Made by a program: the position numbers and the translations under genes
NCBI GenBank assembly: GCA_002427615.1
Contig: DIFH01000036.1
Span: forward strand, 7,937-45,819
Source of the DNA: Paludibacter sp. UBA5753
GTDB taxonomy: Bacteria > Bacteroidota > Bacteroidia > Bacteroidales > Paludibacteraceae
Reading direction: 5' to 3'
DNA: 37,883 nucleotides
The notes under the pieces: model-generated
Told to the model about the DNA's origin: nothing
What the model saw: only the letters and a program-made list of their open reading frames with translations
The model's database searches: none
In this document: in pieces, positions 15,336 to 25,700 of the stretch
Layout of the letters: each line of letters begins with the position of its first letter
Position numbering within the stretch: position 1 is the first letter of the stretch

Positions 15336-18300
15336 TTATTTTTTGATTAATTTAGAGAAATATTTATTTCCATCGGCTGTTTCAACCAACAGAAAATAAA
15401 TACCTTTAGTGATTTCGGCCTCGGGAGTTATTAAATCGCCTTTATTTATATTGGTTTTGTGCCACAGCTTTTGCCCCTGTATATTCAATAGTTCAACAGC
15501 AAATGAAGTTTCGTTTTCAGGAAGTTTGATAGCAAACGAAAAAGTATAAGGATTAGGGAAAATTTCAAGTAAATTTTGGAAACTATTTCCTTTTAATCCA
15601 GAAGCCAAATCCCAGATAATTGGTAGTTTATGTATGTATTTCACAGGTAATTCCGCATTATAAATACGCACTTCGTCAACAGTTCCACTGAAATTATAAT
15701 TAGGTTCCGACTCGTCTTTTCGGGCTATCGTAATGCTTTTGGATGAAGTCCCTATATTTCCGGTCAACGCTTTGTACCCTACCAACAAGCCATTTCGGTA
15801 AAGTTCCAGCGAGTATCCGGTGTAAAGTCCGGTATAATGTACAAAAGTTCCGGTTTGCAACGCTATGTTATCATCAACATCGGCAATCCCATTGGAAGTT
15901 TTTAATGTCCAGCGCATTTTTTTTTCGGATGTTATGGACATTTTGTAACGCTCTTCGTAACTTCCGTGCGAAATAACAAACTGCTCGTAATTAGGCAACA
16001 AATCAGGTTTGATCCAAAGAGAAACTGCTAATTTATCGGTAAAATTGAGAGCCGGATCGTTAGGCGTGAAAATATACTGGCTACTGTTTGAAAAACTATA
16101 AGCACTGCCAGCCGTTCCTCGTTGATCCACAGTAGCAACCGCACTGTTCGAAACGGCATGCAAGGCATCCTGAGCAGCATTTTTTGTATCTCCGTTGAAA
16201 GGATAATAAATAAGTACCTTTTCAGTTATTGATTCCGATTGCATATCCTTTACCAGCACGCTTTTGATACTTGTTACCGTACCAAGCAGGTTGGCGACTG
16301 TAAGCGAAAGAGAATACAATCCGGGAACATTGGGCAAAATCCATGTTGGAGAAAGCGTATTTGTATTTTGAAGTTCACCTCCAATGCATTCCCAGCTATA
16401 AGTTGCCGTTGAAGGGATTATCGTAGCTTCGGCATTTATTGAACCGGCAGTGCTATATGGTTCAGTTCCCGGAATAGAAAAGCTGTTGATTTTAGGAGCT
16501 ACCTCACCCTGAGGAGCTACGGTTATTTCAATCTCACTACTGGTTATCGTTTTATAGTTCGAAGTAACTTCGCATTTGATTGTATAAATACCACTCGTTG
16601 CCGGAGCAGTCCAATTCAGAGCGGCGGTTGTAGCTCCGGTGATAACAGTTCCATTCTGATACCATTTAAAAGTTGTTGTCTCCGAATTATTTTCAACCAA
16701 ACAATTAAAAGTTACAATCTCAGGGCTCACAGTGCGAGTTTTATCCGAACTAAAAGCTTTTATCCGAAGCGGATTGGTGTAATTATATCCGAAATGATAA
16801 TCGATGACGCCGCCTTCATAAATTTTTCGAATTCGCCCTACTGTTTGTTTACTTTGATTAGGTGGAATTACAACAAGAAGTCTGGTAGCATCTGCATTTA
16901 TATTAAAGGGAACCATTCCACTCACATTTGTTTTCAGAACGGTTTCCGAAATGGCATCGTAGATATCGTAAATTCCTGCAGGAAGTTCAATATTGACAGA
17001 TTGAGCAGTTGTCGTGGAATTGTAATATAAATAAGTCGGATAAGTGTTTTCACCTCTGAAATCTGTTTTATTCAAATCAATCTGCAAAATTCCATCCACA
17101 TTGGTTTTATTTATGATTGATGCAAGATAGCCAACTGCAGAACCGCTGTAAAGCGACAGATTGGTCGTTGCCCAGCCTCCATTCACCGCATCGCCTGTGG
17201 CAAAAGGCGTTTTTCCACCCGAAACCTGCTTCATGGCTTCGAAAGGTATGCAGGAATTAGTATCATATTGTTTTGCCCAGACCTTACTCGATCCATGCTG
17301 ATTGGCATCAGGCAAGCCGTTTGCATAGAAAAGTCTGCTTGCATTGGCAAGATTCAATATCCATTTGCCTATGGCACGCGCATAACGTTTATCGTATTTT
17401 ACAACCGGAGCCAAAGTAGCAGCATGCTGAAATCCATTCATTATAAAAGCATAGTCATTGCCTCCGTCATTGGCTTCGCCTATCAATCCGGAAACATCGT
17501 ATCCGTTCCATTTTCCAATGATGGTTCCCCAGCCGCGCAAAGTTCCCGAACCAGAAGAGAAAGTCCAATTAAGCATTTTATTGATGTCGTAATTGGTTCC
17601 TTCCACAGCGTTCATGCGTGTAGCCGTTGCGATTCCGTAAGGCAACTGAATTTCGTAAGAAGGATTTGTTGTCCAGTTTTGAAGAAAATCCAGAGCCAAT
17701 TCGGCTCCCTGAAGGTATTTTGGTTCTTTGGTTTGCACGTAAGCCTGATACAATATCCAGGCAATAGAACCTGCCGACTCAGGTTCGGGAACACTGCTCG
17801 TATTAGGTAGACCAGTGAGCAAATTAAAAGCCCGGTAATTCATCAAGGGAGCTTTCCATGGTTGTACTTTGGCTCCAAGTTGGAACAGCACATTCAGTTG
17901 CCTGTCGGCTATGATTCTGAACTGATTTGTAAAATCGACATCTACATTGGGGTAAAGCGCATAAAGCTGATAGAAGAAAACGTTTGGCATAAGTTCGTAC
18001 CACCAGTCTCCTCCTGTTCCGCTACTGTAACTATTCAGGTAAACGTTTTGTCCATTCTTCTGGTTATAGAAATCTTTGATTTTATGCACCCAGTTAATAT
18101 TCAAATGTGCGGTTTTATTGACACCTACCAAAGAAGCGCCTACCACAGCAGGAATAATGTTAATGGACTCGGCTACATTGCCTTGATTGCTTTGACCGAC
18201 ATAAGTATCCATACGAATATTCTGAACATCACTGTAATTTACGCCTGCTGCCATATTGATCCGGGTCAGCGGAAGGTTGTCGCCGGTTTTCTCCGTATTA

Positions 18301-18464
18301 AAAACAAAATCATCATAATCCAGAGCCACTTGTTTCCATTCGCGCATAACATAGGGTGATGGTTTGTTAGGCATTAGATCGATCCTTGGGATTGATATCT
18401 GTTGAGCATCACATAAAAGAACAGAGAGAAGAAGGGATAGTATGAATAGAACTGATTTTCTCAT
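15336..18464 (-). CDS. T9SS-secreted protein: unknown alpha/alpha-like module, Ig-like, LamG and sorting domain
   Basis: A 1042-residue protein with a signal peptide (about 1-20). Residues 22-560 are a module shared with the lipoprotein at 25872-27599; common motifs are LMPNxPSPY, GDWWYELMPNVFFY (D153, E157), GTNYDINKMLNW, GKWNGYDVSGL (D323), NDGGNDYAF (D333) and YARAIGKW. The Trp/Tyr-rich helical pattern resembles (alpha/alpha)-barrel glycosidases or lyases, but I do not recognise the family. Next come Ig/PKD-like repeats (about 565-750), a LamG jelly roll (about 760-960), and a T9SS type A sorting domain (about 965-1042, IFPNP to YFSKLIKK). It should therefore be exported by T9SS and be released or attached to the cell surface. 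Last gene of the PUL operon, 17 bases after GH13. The function is inferred to be glycan cleavage or binding. Confidence 0.8.
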   Translation of the reverse strand: MRKSVLFILSLLLSVLLCDAQQISIPRIDLMPNKPSPYVMREWKQVALDYDDFVFNTEKTGDNLPLTRINMAAGVNYSDVQNIRMDTYVGQSNQGNVAESINIIPAVVGASLVGVNKTAHLNINWVHKIKDFYNQKNGQNVYLNSYSSGTGGDWWYELMPNVFFYQLYALYPNVDVDFTNQFRIIADRQLNVLFQLGAKVQPWKAPLMNYRAFNLLTGLPNTSSVPEPESAGSIAWILYQAYVQTKEPKYLQGAELALDFLQNWTTNPSYEIQLPYGIATATRMNAVEGTNYDINKMLNWTFSSGSGTLRGWGTIIGKWNGYDVSGLIGEANDGGNDYAFIMNGFQHAATLAPVVKYDKRYARAIGKWILNLANASRLFYANGLPDANQHGSSKVWAKQYDTNSCIPFEAMKQVSGGKTPFATGDAVNGGWATTNLSLYSGSAVGYLASIINKTNVDGILQIDLNKTDFRGENTYPTYLYYNSTTTAQSVNIELPAGIYDIYDAISETVLKTNVSGMVPFNINADATRLLVVIPPNQSKQTVGRIRKIYEGGVIDYHFGYNYTNPLRIKAFSSDKTRTVSPEIVTFNCLVENNSETTTFKWYQNGTVITGATTAALNWTAPATSGIYTIKCEVTSNYKTITSSEIEITVAPQGEVAPKINSFSIPGTEPYSTAGSINAEATIIPSTATYSWECIGGELQNTNTLSPTWILPNVPGLYSLSLTVANLLGTVTSIKSVLVKDMQSESITEKVLIYYPFNGDTKNAAQDALHAVSNSAVATVDQRGTAGSAYSFSNSSQYIFTPNDPALNFTDKLAVSLWIKPDLLPNYEQFVISHGSYEERYKMSITSEKKMRWTLKTSNGIADVDDNIALQTGTFVHYTGLYTGYSLELYRNGLLVGYKALTGNIGTSSKSITIARKDESEPNYNFSGTVDEVRIYNAELPVKYIHKLPIIWDLASGLKGNSFQNLLEIFPNPYTFSFAIKLPENETSFAVELLNIQGQKLWHKTNINKGDLITPEAEITKGIYFLLVETADGNKYFSKLIKK

Positions 18465-18481
18465 AAATATTTACAATTTAA

Positions 18482-20116
18482 TTATTTAGCATTATTTAAA
18501 CGATAGATGAGAAAACGATTAGTTTGCAAATCAGTGGTTCCCAACAGTTTTTTAGCCTTACGCGGTAGTTTTACTTTTCGGGCAGCGCCGAAATTAATAA
18601 TGACTGTAATTTCTGTTTTTTCATAAACACGTGTAAATGAAATACAATCATTTTTACAGTCCAGATTTTTATATACCCCGTACTGAAGAGTTTTTTCTTC
18701 ATTTCGTAAACGGATTAACAATCGGTAAACATGAAGCATTGAATTCTCATCATTTATGGCGTTTTCAACATTGACTTCCTTTGCATTTTCGTGTAGGTTT
18801 ATCCAGGGTTTTACCTTCGAAAAACTGGCATAAACAGTACTATCCCATTGCATAGGACTGCGTGATTTATCCCGATTATGGCTATTCCCCTCGGCAAGAG
18901 CTTCTTCACCCGTTTTTCCGTCATCCAGTGCAAGTTTGTAAAAGGTTTTTCCCTGAATATCCAGAATCTCATCATAATTGTTAGCAGTTATGTCTTGCAT
19001 GCCAATTTCTTCGCCATAGTAAATAAAAGGAACACCTTTGGCAGTAAGCATCAAAGTGGCCAATGCCAGCGCCTTTTGAGGATCATTATTCGCCAGGCGA
19101 TTCATTAGTCGCGGATTGTCGTGGCTGCCAAAAAACAAAGTCGGATAATCACTCATATTTTTTTCCATGCTTTGCAGTTCGTTGAAAAGCCGTTCGACGG
19201 AAAAGGAGGGTATACTTCCGAAATTAAAATTGAATACCACATCCATTAACTCCGGCGACTGGTATTGTTTGAGTACCTCAATCTGATCGTTCCCGACTTC
19301 ACCGACGGTAAACCTGTCCTTGTATTCGTTGACAGTAGATTTAATAATGGCAATCGCTTTTTTTACCCCGGGTTGATTGATATTGTAAACAGTCTGTATC
19401 TTACCATCTTTTACCGGATTATCGGTTGTGATATCGTCGGTATTCAGGAAATTGATCACATCGAAGCGGAAACCATCAATACCCAGATCAAGCCAAAACC
19501 GGAGCACTTTTTGTATTTCATTTACAACTGACGGATTGGTCCAGTTGAGGTCGGCCATTCGGACATCAAATTTATGCAGATAATATTGATTGGTAAGCGT
19601 ATCTAATTGCCATGCCCCCCCACCAAAAAATGATTCCCAGTTGTTGGGTTCGTTTTTCCAGATATAATAATTGCGATATGGGTTGTCTTTTGATTTTCGG
19701 GATTCCTGAAACCAATGGCAATCAGTGGAGGTGTGATTAAGTACCATGTCCATAATGACCTTTATGCCGCGTTTGTGAGCTTCATTCAGGAAATGTTGAA
19801 AGTCATTCATCGTTCCGTAGGTCGGATCAATCTGATAATAATCGGCCACATCGTACCCATTATCGACTTTGGGCGATTGTAAAAAAGGAGTCAACCAAAT
19901 GCCTTTTATGCCGAGCGATTGCAAATAATCGAGCCGGGATGTTATTCCATTGAAATCACTGAAGCCATCGTTGTTGCTATCTTGAAACGAGGGCATATAA
20001 ATCTGATAAAAAACGGTTTCTTTCCACCATGTTCGAGCCACAGTTTGCCCTTCCGCTTGTAAGTAAAAAGACATTGAGAAAACAAGCAACCAATATCTTA
20101 AAAAGTTACGAAACAT
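18482..20116 (-). CDS. GH13 alpha-glucosidase, oligo-1,6-glucosidase-like
   Basis: A 544-residue alpha-amylase superfamily enzyme with a signal peptide (about 1-23), so it acts in the periplasm or outside the cell. Conserved regions are DMVLNH (123-128), DGFRFDVINF with nucleophile D219, VGEV with acid/base E273, and SHDN with D333. Region V reads MADLNW, close to the QPDLNW of exo-acting oligo-1,6-glucosidases and dextran glucosidases. The residue after the nucleophile is valine (V220), which in that group favours alpha-1,6 over alpha-1,4 bonds (Ala or Thr). It thus likely trims alpha-1,6-linked glucose from oligosaccharide ends; trehalose- or sucrose-type activity is possible. It is preceded by a hairpin that may attenuate its expression relative to susCD. 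Confidence 0.85.
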   Translation of the reverse strand: MFRNFLRYWLLVFSMSFYLQAEGQTVARTWWKETVFYQIYMPSFQDSNNDGFSDFNGITSRLDYLQSLGIKGIWLTPFLQSPKVDNGYDVADYYQIDPTYGTMNDFQHFLNEAHKRGIKVIMDMVLNHTSTDCHWFQESRKSKDNPYRNYYIWKNEPNNWESFFGGGAWQLDTLTNQYYLHKFDVRMADLNWTNPSVVNEIQKVLRFWLDLGIDGFRFDVINFLNTDDITTDNPVKDGKIQTVYNINQPGVKKAIAIIKSTVNEYKDRFTVGEVGNDQIEVLKQYQSPELMDVVFNFNFGSIPSFSVERLFNELQSMEKNMSDYPTLFFGSHDNPRLMNRLANNDPQKALALATLMLTAKGVPFIYYGEEIGMQDITANNYDEILDIQGKTFYKLALDDGKTGEEALAEGNSHNRDKSRSPMQWDSTVYASFSKVKPWINLHENAKEVNVENAINDENSMLHVYRLLIRLRNEEKTLQYGVYKNLDCKNDCISFTRVYEKTEITVIINFGAARKVKLPRKAKKLLGTTDLQTNRFLIYRLNNAK

Positions 20117-20140
20117 AGTTCTGACTTTTAATGAAGAAAG

Positions 20141-20175
20141 AAGGGGCCTGACTTATGAATAAAGACAAGCCCCTT
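20141..20175 (-). terminator. Intercistronic hairpin between the LamG lipoprotein and GH13 genes
   Basis: AAGGGGC (20141-20147) pairs with GCCCCTT (20169-20175), and five further inner pairs form around two mismatches with an eight-base loop. On the minus strand it is followed by CTTTCTTC, a partial T-rich tract. It likely acts as a partial terminator or a stabiliser, giving more susCD message than GH13 message. Confidence 0.6.
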
Positions 20176-20199
20176 TTCTGTGAAAACAACGTTCAACCT

Positions 20200-21270
20200 T
20201 TATTTACTCTCTTCTTTGTATAATTTGGCTACTTGACCATCAGTCAAAGCAATATTATAAAGTTTCAGTTCGTCCATAGAACCTACAAAATTGTCCCATG
20301 CTTTTGGAGTTTCAGACCATGTCCAGTTCCATTCAGCTTTAGCTTCGGCATAAGTTGTACAGGCGCCAATCATCAAAGGTAAAGTGTTTTTATATTGCCA
20401 AGCTCCTGTACCTGTTAAACCCGGCTTCGTTGTTGCAGTCCATTCCATGGTGCTTACGCCATTCACATAAAAAGTCAATATTTTGGTATCCATATTCAAT
20501 GTTACCACCAGATGTGTCCATGCTTTGTTTGGAGCAGAGAAATCAGCCTGGTTATCAGCATCAACCCAACCATCAGCATTGGTGTGAATGGTGAAGAACG
20601 GTTTATTTTGTTCTTGTAACTGGAATTTCCATGAGTTCCAATAATTATAAGACATAATATAGTTTCCAGCCCTTGTAGAATCTGGATTTACCCATACCGA
20701 AATGGATAATTGTTTACCCAACAGATCACTGGCAGTATAATTACTGATTTCAAGGTGAGAACCATTATTGAAATACATCGCTTTTCCTACTTTACCAACT
20801 TTAAACGTAGGTAAATTTGTAGCTGTGCCGAAGATTTCAGAAGGGCCTGATTTCAATACAGCCGTCCAGGGTTTTCCGGCAGTTGTGAGTTGAGTTCCGG
20901 TTCCTTCATCAAAGCTTAATCCCATAATTAACGAAGAAGCAGGAATGGCATCGTAAGCCGCTGCCAAAAATACTTCTTTAGCTTCTCTCAACTGAACCAC
21001 CAGATTATCAACGGCAGTTTGAGTAATGTCCGTGTTGAGAATAGCAGCTTTTGCAGTAGCCAAGATCGTGTTGAAAGTAGTGATGGCTGCCTGAGGATAA
21101 TCGTCCGTTGTAGCGGCATCTGACAATTCCTGACAAGAATCAACTAAAGCGGTCAGCTTAGTCGTGTCAGATGGTTCCACTTCATCTTTATTACAGCTGG
21201 TAAATGCTGAAGACAAAAAGATTAAAGATACACATGCAATAAATGCACTTTTAAAAAAATTTTTTTTCAT
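20200..21270 (-). CDS. Surface lipoprotein with FIVAR-like and LamG domains
   Basis: A 356-residue lipoprotein. The lipobox ends at C26 (AFTSC), followed by NKDEVE, which resembles the acidic export signal that sends Bacteroidota lipoproteins to the cell surface. Residues 37-103 form a helical FIVAR-like domain (also called DUF4972 in similar proteins). Residues 113-350 form a LamG/concanavalin A-like jelly roll with Trp-rich loops (NYWNSW, WNWTWSETPKAW). This replaces the usual SusE/SusF slot, directly after susD, so it is probably a surface glycan-binding protein. A catalytic role like some jelly-roll glycosidases cannot be ruled out; I see no paired acid motif to support one. Confidence 0.8.
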   Translation of the reverse strand: MKKNFFKSAFIACVSLIFLSSAFTSCNKDEVEPSDTTKLTALVDSCQELSDAATTDDYPQAAITTFNTILATAKAAILNTDITQTAVDNLVVQLREAKEVFLAAAYDAIPASSLIMGLSFDEGTGTQLTTAGKPWTAVLKSGPSEIFGTATNLPTFKVGKVGKAMYFNNGSHLEISNYTASDLLGKQLSISVWVNPDSTRAGNYIMSYNYWNSWKFQLQEQNKPFFTIHTNADGWVDADNQADFSAPNKAWTHLVVTLNMDTKILTFYVNGVSTMEWTATTKPGLTGTGAWQYKNTLPLMIGACTTYAEAKAEWNWTWSETPKAWDNFVGSMDELKLYNIALTDGQVAKLYKEESK

Positions 21271-21322
21271 GATAATTTAATTTAATTGATGTTGAATAAT
21301 AGATTATGATATATATGTTGGT

Positions 21323-22753
21323 TTATTGTAATGCCTGATTAGTATCCAGTTCGCTTTGGGGAATCGGGAAATAAAAACGAGGATCGTTCCATTTCAAATC
21401 TGTTCCGAGCGCCGCTTCTGCCACCTCCTTTCCCCAACGCATCAAATCGAAAAACCTGTGAAATTCAAAGCCAAGTTCTTTGCGTCGTTCATTACGAATT
21501 ACTGTTCGCATAGTAGCCTGTGTTGTTGCTGTTGTAGGAGCCAGTCTGGCGCGCGAACGGATAAGGTTCACTTCGGTTGCTGCTTTGGAAATAGCATCGA
21601 CTCCGCCCAATTCGTTTATGGCTTCGGCTTTCATAAGCAAAATATCGGCATACCGGATAGCGTGATACGGAATGGTTGACTGACTTTTTGCGACACCAGC
21701 CACCATATCTTCATTATATTTCTTTACCAGATAACCGGTGGCTTCTGACCATGCAGAAGAGAAAGTACTATTGTTAAACCATGGCTTTCCCTCACGACCA
21801 ATAGACGCATCTAATCTTGGGTCATCCTGATTATCAGTTGTCTTATCGACAAATGCATCCACGTAATTCTGTGTCGGAGCATTGAAATAATATCCACCCT
21901 CAACCGAAGGAGCAAACCATACATTCAGGTTATTACCTAACGAGATTTCGGCGTTGTTCACAAACCGCAATCCGAAAATTGTTTCTACACTATTTTCAGC
22001 TCCGGGTTTAAACAAATCGCTGTAATTGTCAAGTAAATCATATTGATTCAAATCTTCCAATGACTTAATGCTGGTAAGACTTTCAGTATATTTTTTCTGA
22101 TAAAGTTGCGCTTTGGCCATCAAAGCATAAGCAGCACCTTTGGTTACCCTGCCTTTTTCGAGTGGGTAATCTGTGGGTAAAACAGCTATAGCATCAGTCA
22201 GGTCTTTCTCAATTTGAGTATAAATCACACTTACTTCGCTTAAGTCTACATAGATAGCTGCAGAAGAATTTTGCGGTTGCAACTTCAAAGGTATTTTACC
22301 AAAAATATTGATCAGATTGAAATAGGAATATGCACGAAGGAATTTAGCTTCGCCTACCAAGCGGTTTTGAAGCGTAGCATCCATAGTGATTCCGGGGATA
22401 TTGGCAATGGCATTATTAGCCCTCGAAATGGTTTCGTAAGCCGATTGCCAGTAAGTGTTCAAAACTCCGTTATCCGATTTGGCTGTAAAATCATTGATAC
22501 CATTAATATCAGCCTGATCACCAGCATTTCCGCCTTTTACGGCATCGTCGGAAGCTACATCTCCGAAAATCCACAAGGTATTTCCATAAAGAGAGTTGTA
22601 AATGCCGTTTACTGCCATTGTTGCATTTTCGGCCGATGTGTAATAGTTGTCGGAAGTATATTCCCCTTTCAGGTCGGTGTTCAGAAAATCGTCGCACGAG
22701 ACAAGTGATAATCCTATCACGACTAGTGCAAAAAGATATATTTTTTTATTCAT
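21323..22753 (-). CDS. SusD/RagB family outer-membrane lipoprotein
   Basis: A 476-residue lipoprotein with lipobox LVSC (C20), followed by DD. The N-terminal DDFLNTDLKGEYTSDNYYTS and the TPR-rich middle (GAAYALMAKAQLYQKKYTES) are typical of SusD, and so is the C-terminal RNERRKELGFEFHRFFDLMRWG and the FYFPIPQSELDTN ending. SusD proteins cap the SusC barrel like a lid and bind the oligosaccharide for import. It is 13 bases downstream of susC, so the two are translated from one message. Sugar-contact residues cannot be identified from sequence alone. Confidence 0.93.
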   Translation of the reverse strand: MNKKIYLFALVVIGLSLVSCDDFLNTDLKGEYTSDNYYTSAENATMAVNGIYNSLYGNTLWIFGDVASDDAVKGGNAGDQADINGINDFTAKSDNGVLNTYWQSAYETISRANNAIANIPGITMDATLQNRLVGEAKFLRAYSYFNLINIFGKIPLKLQPQNSSAAIYVDLSEVSVIYTQIEKDLTDAIAVLPTDYPLEKGRVTKGAAYALMAKAQLYQKKYTESLTSIKSLEDLNQYDLLDNYSDLFKPGAENSVETIFGLRFVNNAEISLGNNLNVWFAPSVEGGYYFNAPTQNYVDAFVDKTTDNQDDPRLDASIGREGKPWFNNSTFSSAWSEATGYLVKKYNEDMVAGVAKSQSTIPYHAIRYADILLMKAEAINELGGVDAISKAATEVNLIRSRARLAPTTATTQATMRTVIRNERRKELGFEFHRFFDLMRWGKEVAEAALGTDLKWNDPRFYFPIPQSELDTNQALQ

Positions 22754-22766
22754 AATACTTGTGATT

Positions 22767-25700
22767 TTAGAAAGTAAAGTTCATCCCAAAAGTAAAGTTC
22801 ATAGCTACGGGATAAGTTCCCCAGTCGATACCATTTGCCATATCGCCTTCTGAGGCTGAATTGGTACTTACAGTCATTTCAGGGTCAAGACCCGAATATC
22901 CTGTCAACGTAAACAAGTTAGTTCCAGCAATATAGAAGCGCAAATTTTCAATTTTAATTTTCTTGGTATTAGGAATCGTGTATCCTAATTGCAGATTCTT
23001 GAGGCGCATATAAGAACCATCTTCCAAAAAGCGGGAAGAAGCTTTTACATTATTCGATTTGGCTGTCCACGAAGCACGCGGCTGTGTATTCGAAGTTCCT
23101 TCGCCCGTCCAATGCTCCTTGTAATATCTTTCGGTAACATTAAATCCGCGATAGTAACCTTCGATATCGAAATTAACCTGTGAGAATATTTTCTGTCCGA
23201 AGGCGCCCTGAAAAAACAATGAAAGGTCAAAGTTTTTATAGTTTCCCGATAAATTCAGACCTGTATTAAAAGTAGGAATAGCGCTCCCCAAGAAAGTACG
23301 GTCTTTGGCATCAATCACATTATCTTCATTTTGATCCACATATTTCACATCGCCGGGTTTGATATTATTTCCCTGATAAGCCGATGTAAGTACCTCCACA
23401 TCGTTCTGAAAAATTCCGTCCATTTCGTAGAGATAAAATGAACCGATAGAGTGACCGTTTTCAGTTCGAGTAGCATACACACCGGTGTCGATACGTCCAG
23501 CAAAATAAGGAACATCCAGATTAAATACTTCGTTATGAAGGAATCCACCGTTCAAAGCTATATTGAAACCACCGTTCCGGTAATTTTTCCGGTAGAAAAA
23601 TTCCAGATCAATACCTGTGTTCAATACATTTCCGGTACTGTTGATTTGCGGAGGCGATGCGTTTCCGATTGAAGGCGGAAGCGAAGCCGGCAAAAGCATA
23701 TCGTGGGTTACCTTGTAATAATAATCAAGTGTGATTCCAAGCGATCCTTTGAGGAACTCAAAATCAGCGCCCAGGTTAAACTGATTGCTGGTTTCCCATT
23801 TCAGTTCGGTATTCCCGAGTTGAGTCTGTGCAAAACCATTGTAGCTATTGCCACCGAAAGTGTAATAGTAATTATAACCATAACGATCGGCGTAAGCATA
23901 CAAAGGAATGTTCTGATTGCCGATAGAACCGTAACCGGCACGTAGTTTCAACTTGTTGATGGCTTTCACGTTCTGCATGAACTCTTCAGTTTCCATATTC
24001 CATCCTCCTGAAACGGAGTAAAAAGTACCCCATTTATTTCCGGCGCTAAAACGGGAAGAACCATCGCGACGAAGGATGCCCGATAAGTAATATTTCTGAT
24101 TGAAATTGTAATTTACGTTGGCAAAGAAAGAAACGAGCGTCGATTCCCAAACAGACTGACTGATATTTGTTTTACTGTTACCTAAGCCAAGAAACAAAAA
24201 ATTGGGGTCTGTATTCAGAAATTCACTTTCGCTTCCATACATCCCGCTACCGGAATTTTTAATGGCTTCAGCTCCAATCATAGAATTCAGATTATGATTT
24301 TCATCGAAAACAATATTATGATTCAACGTGCTGTTTACACTCCAGTTCACAGTATTAACTATTGACGCGGAAAGTCCGTTTGTCCCATTGATACGGTTAG
24401 CAGTACCCCAGGTTTTATTGTATTCACGTAATTCGGTATTGTTATAATCCAGACCGGCTGTTGTTTTCAGCATCAGATTAGCGGGTAAAGAAATAAGGAC
24501 ATTTCCGGTAGTCAACAAACTTTTAATCTTCTTGGTGCGGTCGGTGTTTTCAGTCAGTCCAACAGGATTATAACCATCGCCAAAAAAAGAATTATAGACT
24601 GAATTTCCGTAATATTCCGATGGTAAATCAATAAATTCACCCAATGAATTGCGAACCGGAATGGCAGGGTTACGATATAAAGCATAACGAACTACACTCC
24701 CGCCTTCGCCTGCATATCCATCGCCCGAACTTGAAACCAACCGGTTGTTTGAAATACCCCCACTTACGTTTAATCCTACTTTCAGCCATTTCTTTACTTG
24801 AGAATTGATGTTTGAACGCAAACTTGTACGGTTATAATTAGTGTTGTTGATAATACCATCCTGCTTGTAAATAGTTCCGGCAACAAGATATTGAGTTTTT
24901 TCTGTTCCTCCGCCGATGGACAATTCATGCGACTGAAAAGGAGCGTTACGGAAAATCTCTTCTAAATGATTTACATTCGGGAAATCCTTTACCCATGCGT
25001 CTTCAATCAAAGCACGTTGAACTACCGAAGTAGCATTATCGGCGGTAGCTGCTTCGTTGTAAAGACTAATGTACTGATCGGTACTTGCCATTTTGGTCAG
25101 ACGACCATGTTGCTGAAAACCCAGTTGTGTGTTGTAAGATATTTTTGAATCACCTGATTTACCGCTTTTGGTAGTAATGAGCACAACACCGTTGGTAGCG
25201 CGCGAACCATAAATAGCTGCCGATGAAGCATCCTTCAATATCGACATGCTTTCAATTTCGTTAGGCGAGATATTGTTCAAAGCGCCTTCTACTGGAATCC
25301 CGTCCACAATATACAACGGTTCATTACTCAGACTCATCGAATTTACTCCACGTATACGAACCGAAACGGGCGCACCGGGCGCACCGGTTTGTGTGGAAAC
25401 ATTTACTCCTGCCACACGGCCCTGGAGTGCCTGTTGTGTTGATGCAACAGGAATTTTACTGATTTCGGTTCCATCTACCTTACTGACAGAACCCAATACA
25501 TCACGTTTTTTCTGAACAGAATAACCTACAACGACCACTTCGTCAATAATCTTGGCGTCCGGTTCTAACTTGATTGTAAGAAAATTTTCTCCGGTTAATC
25601 TTATTTCCTGTGATTTGTAACCTATATACGAAATTCTGATGGTTCCGTTTTGAGGGGTGGAAATACTGAAATCACCATTGATACCCGTTACTGTTCCGGC

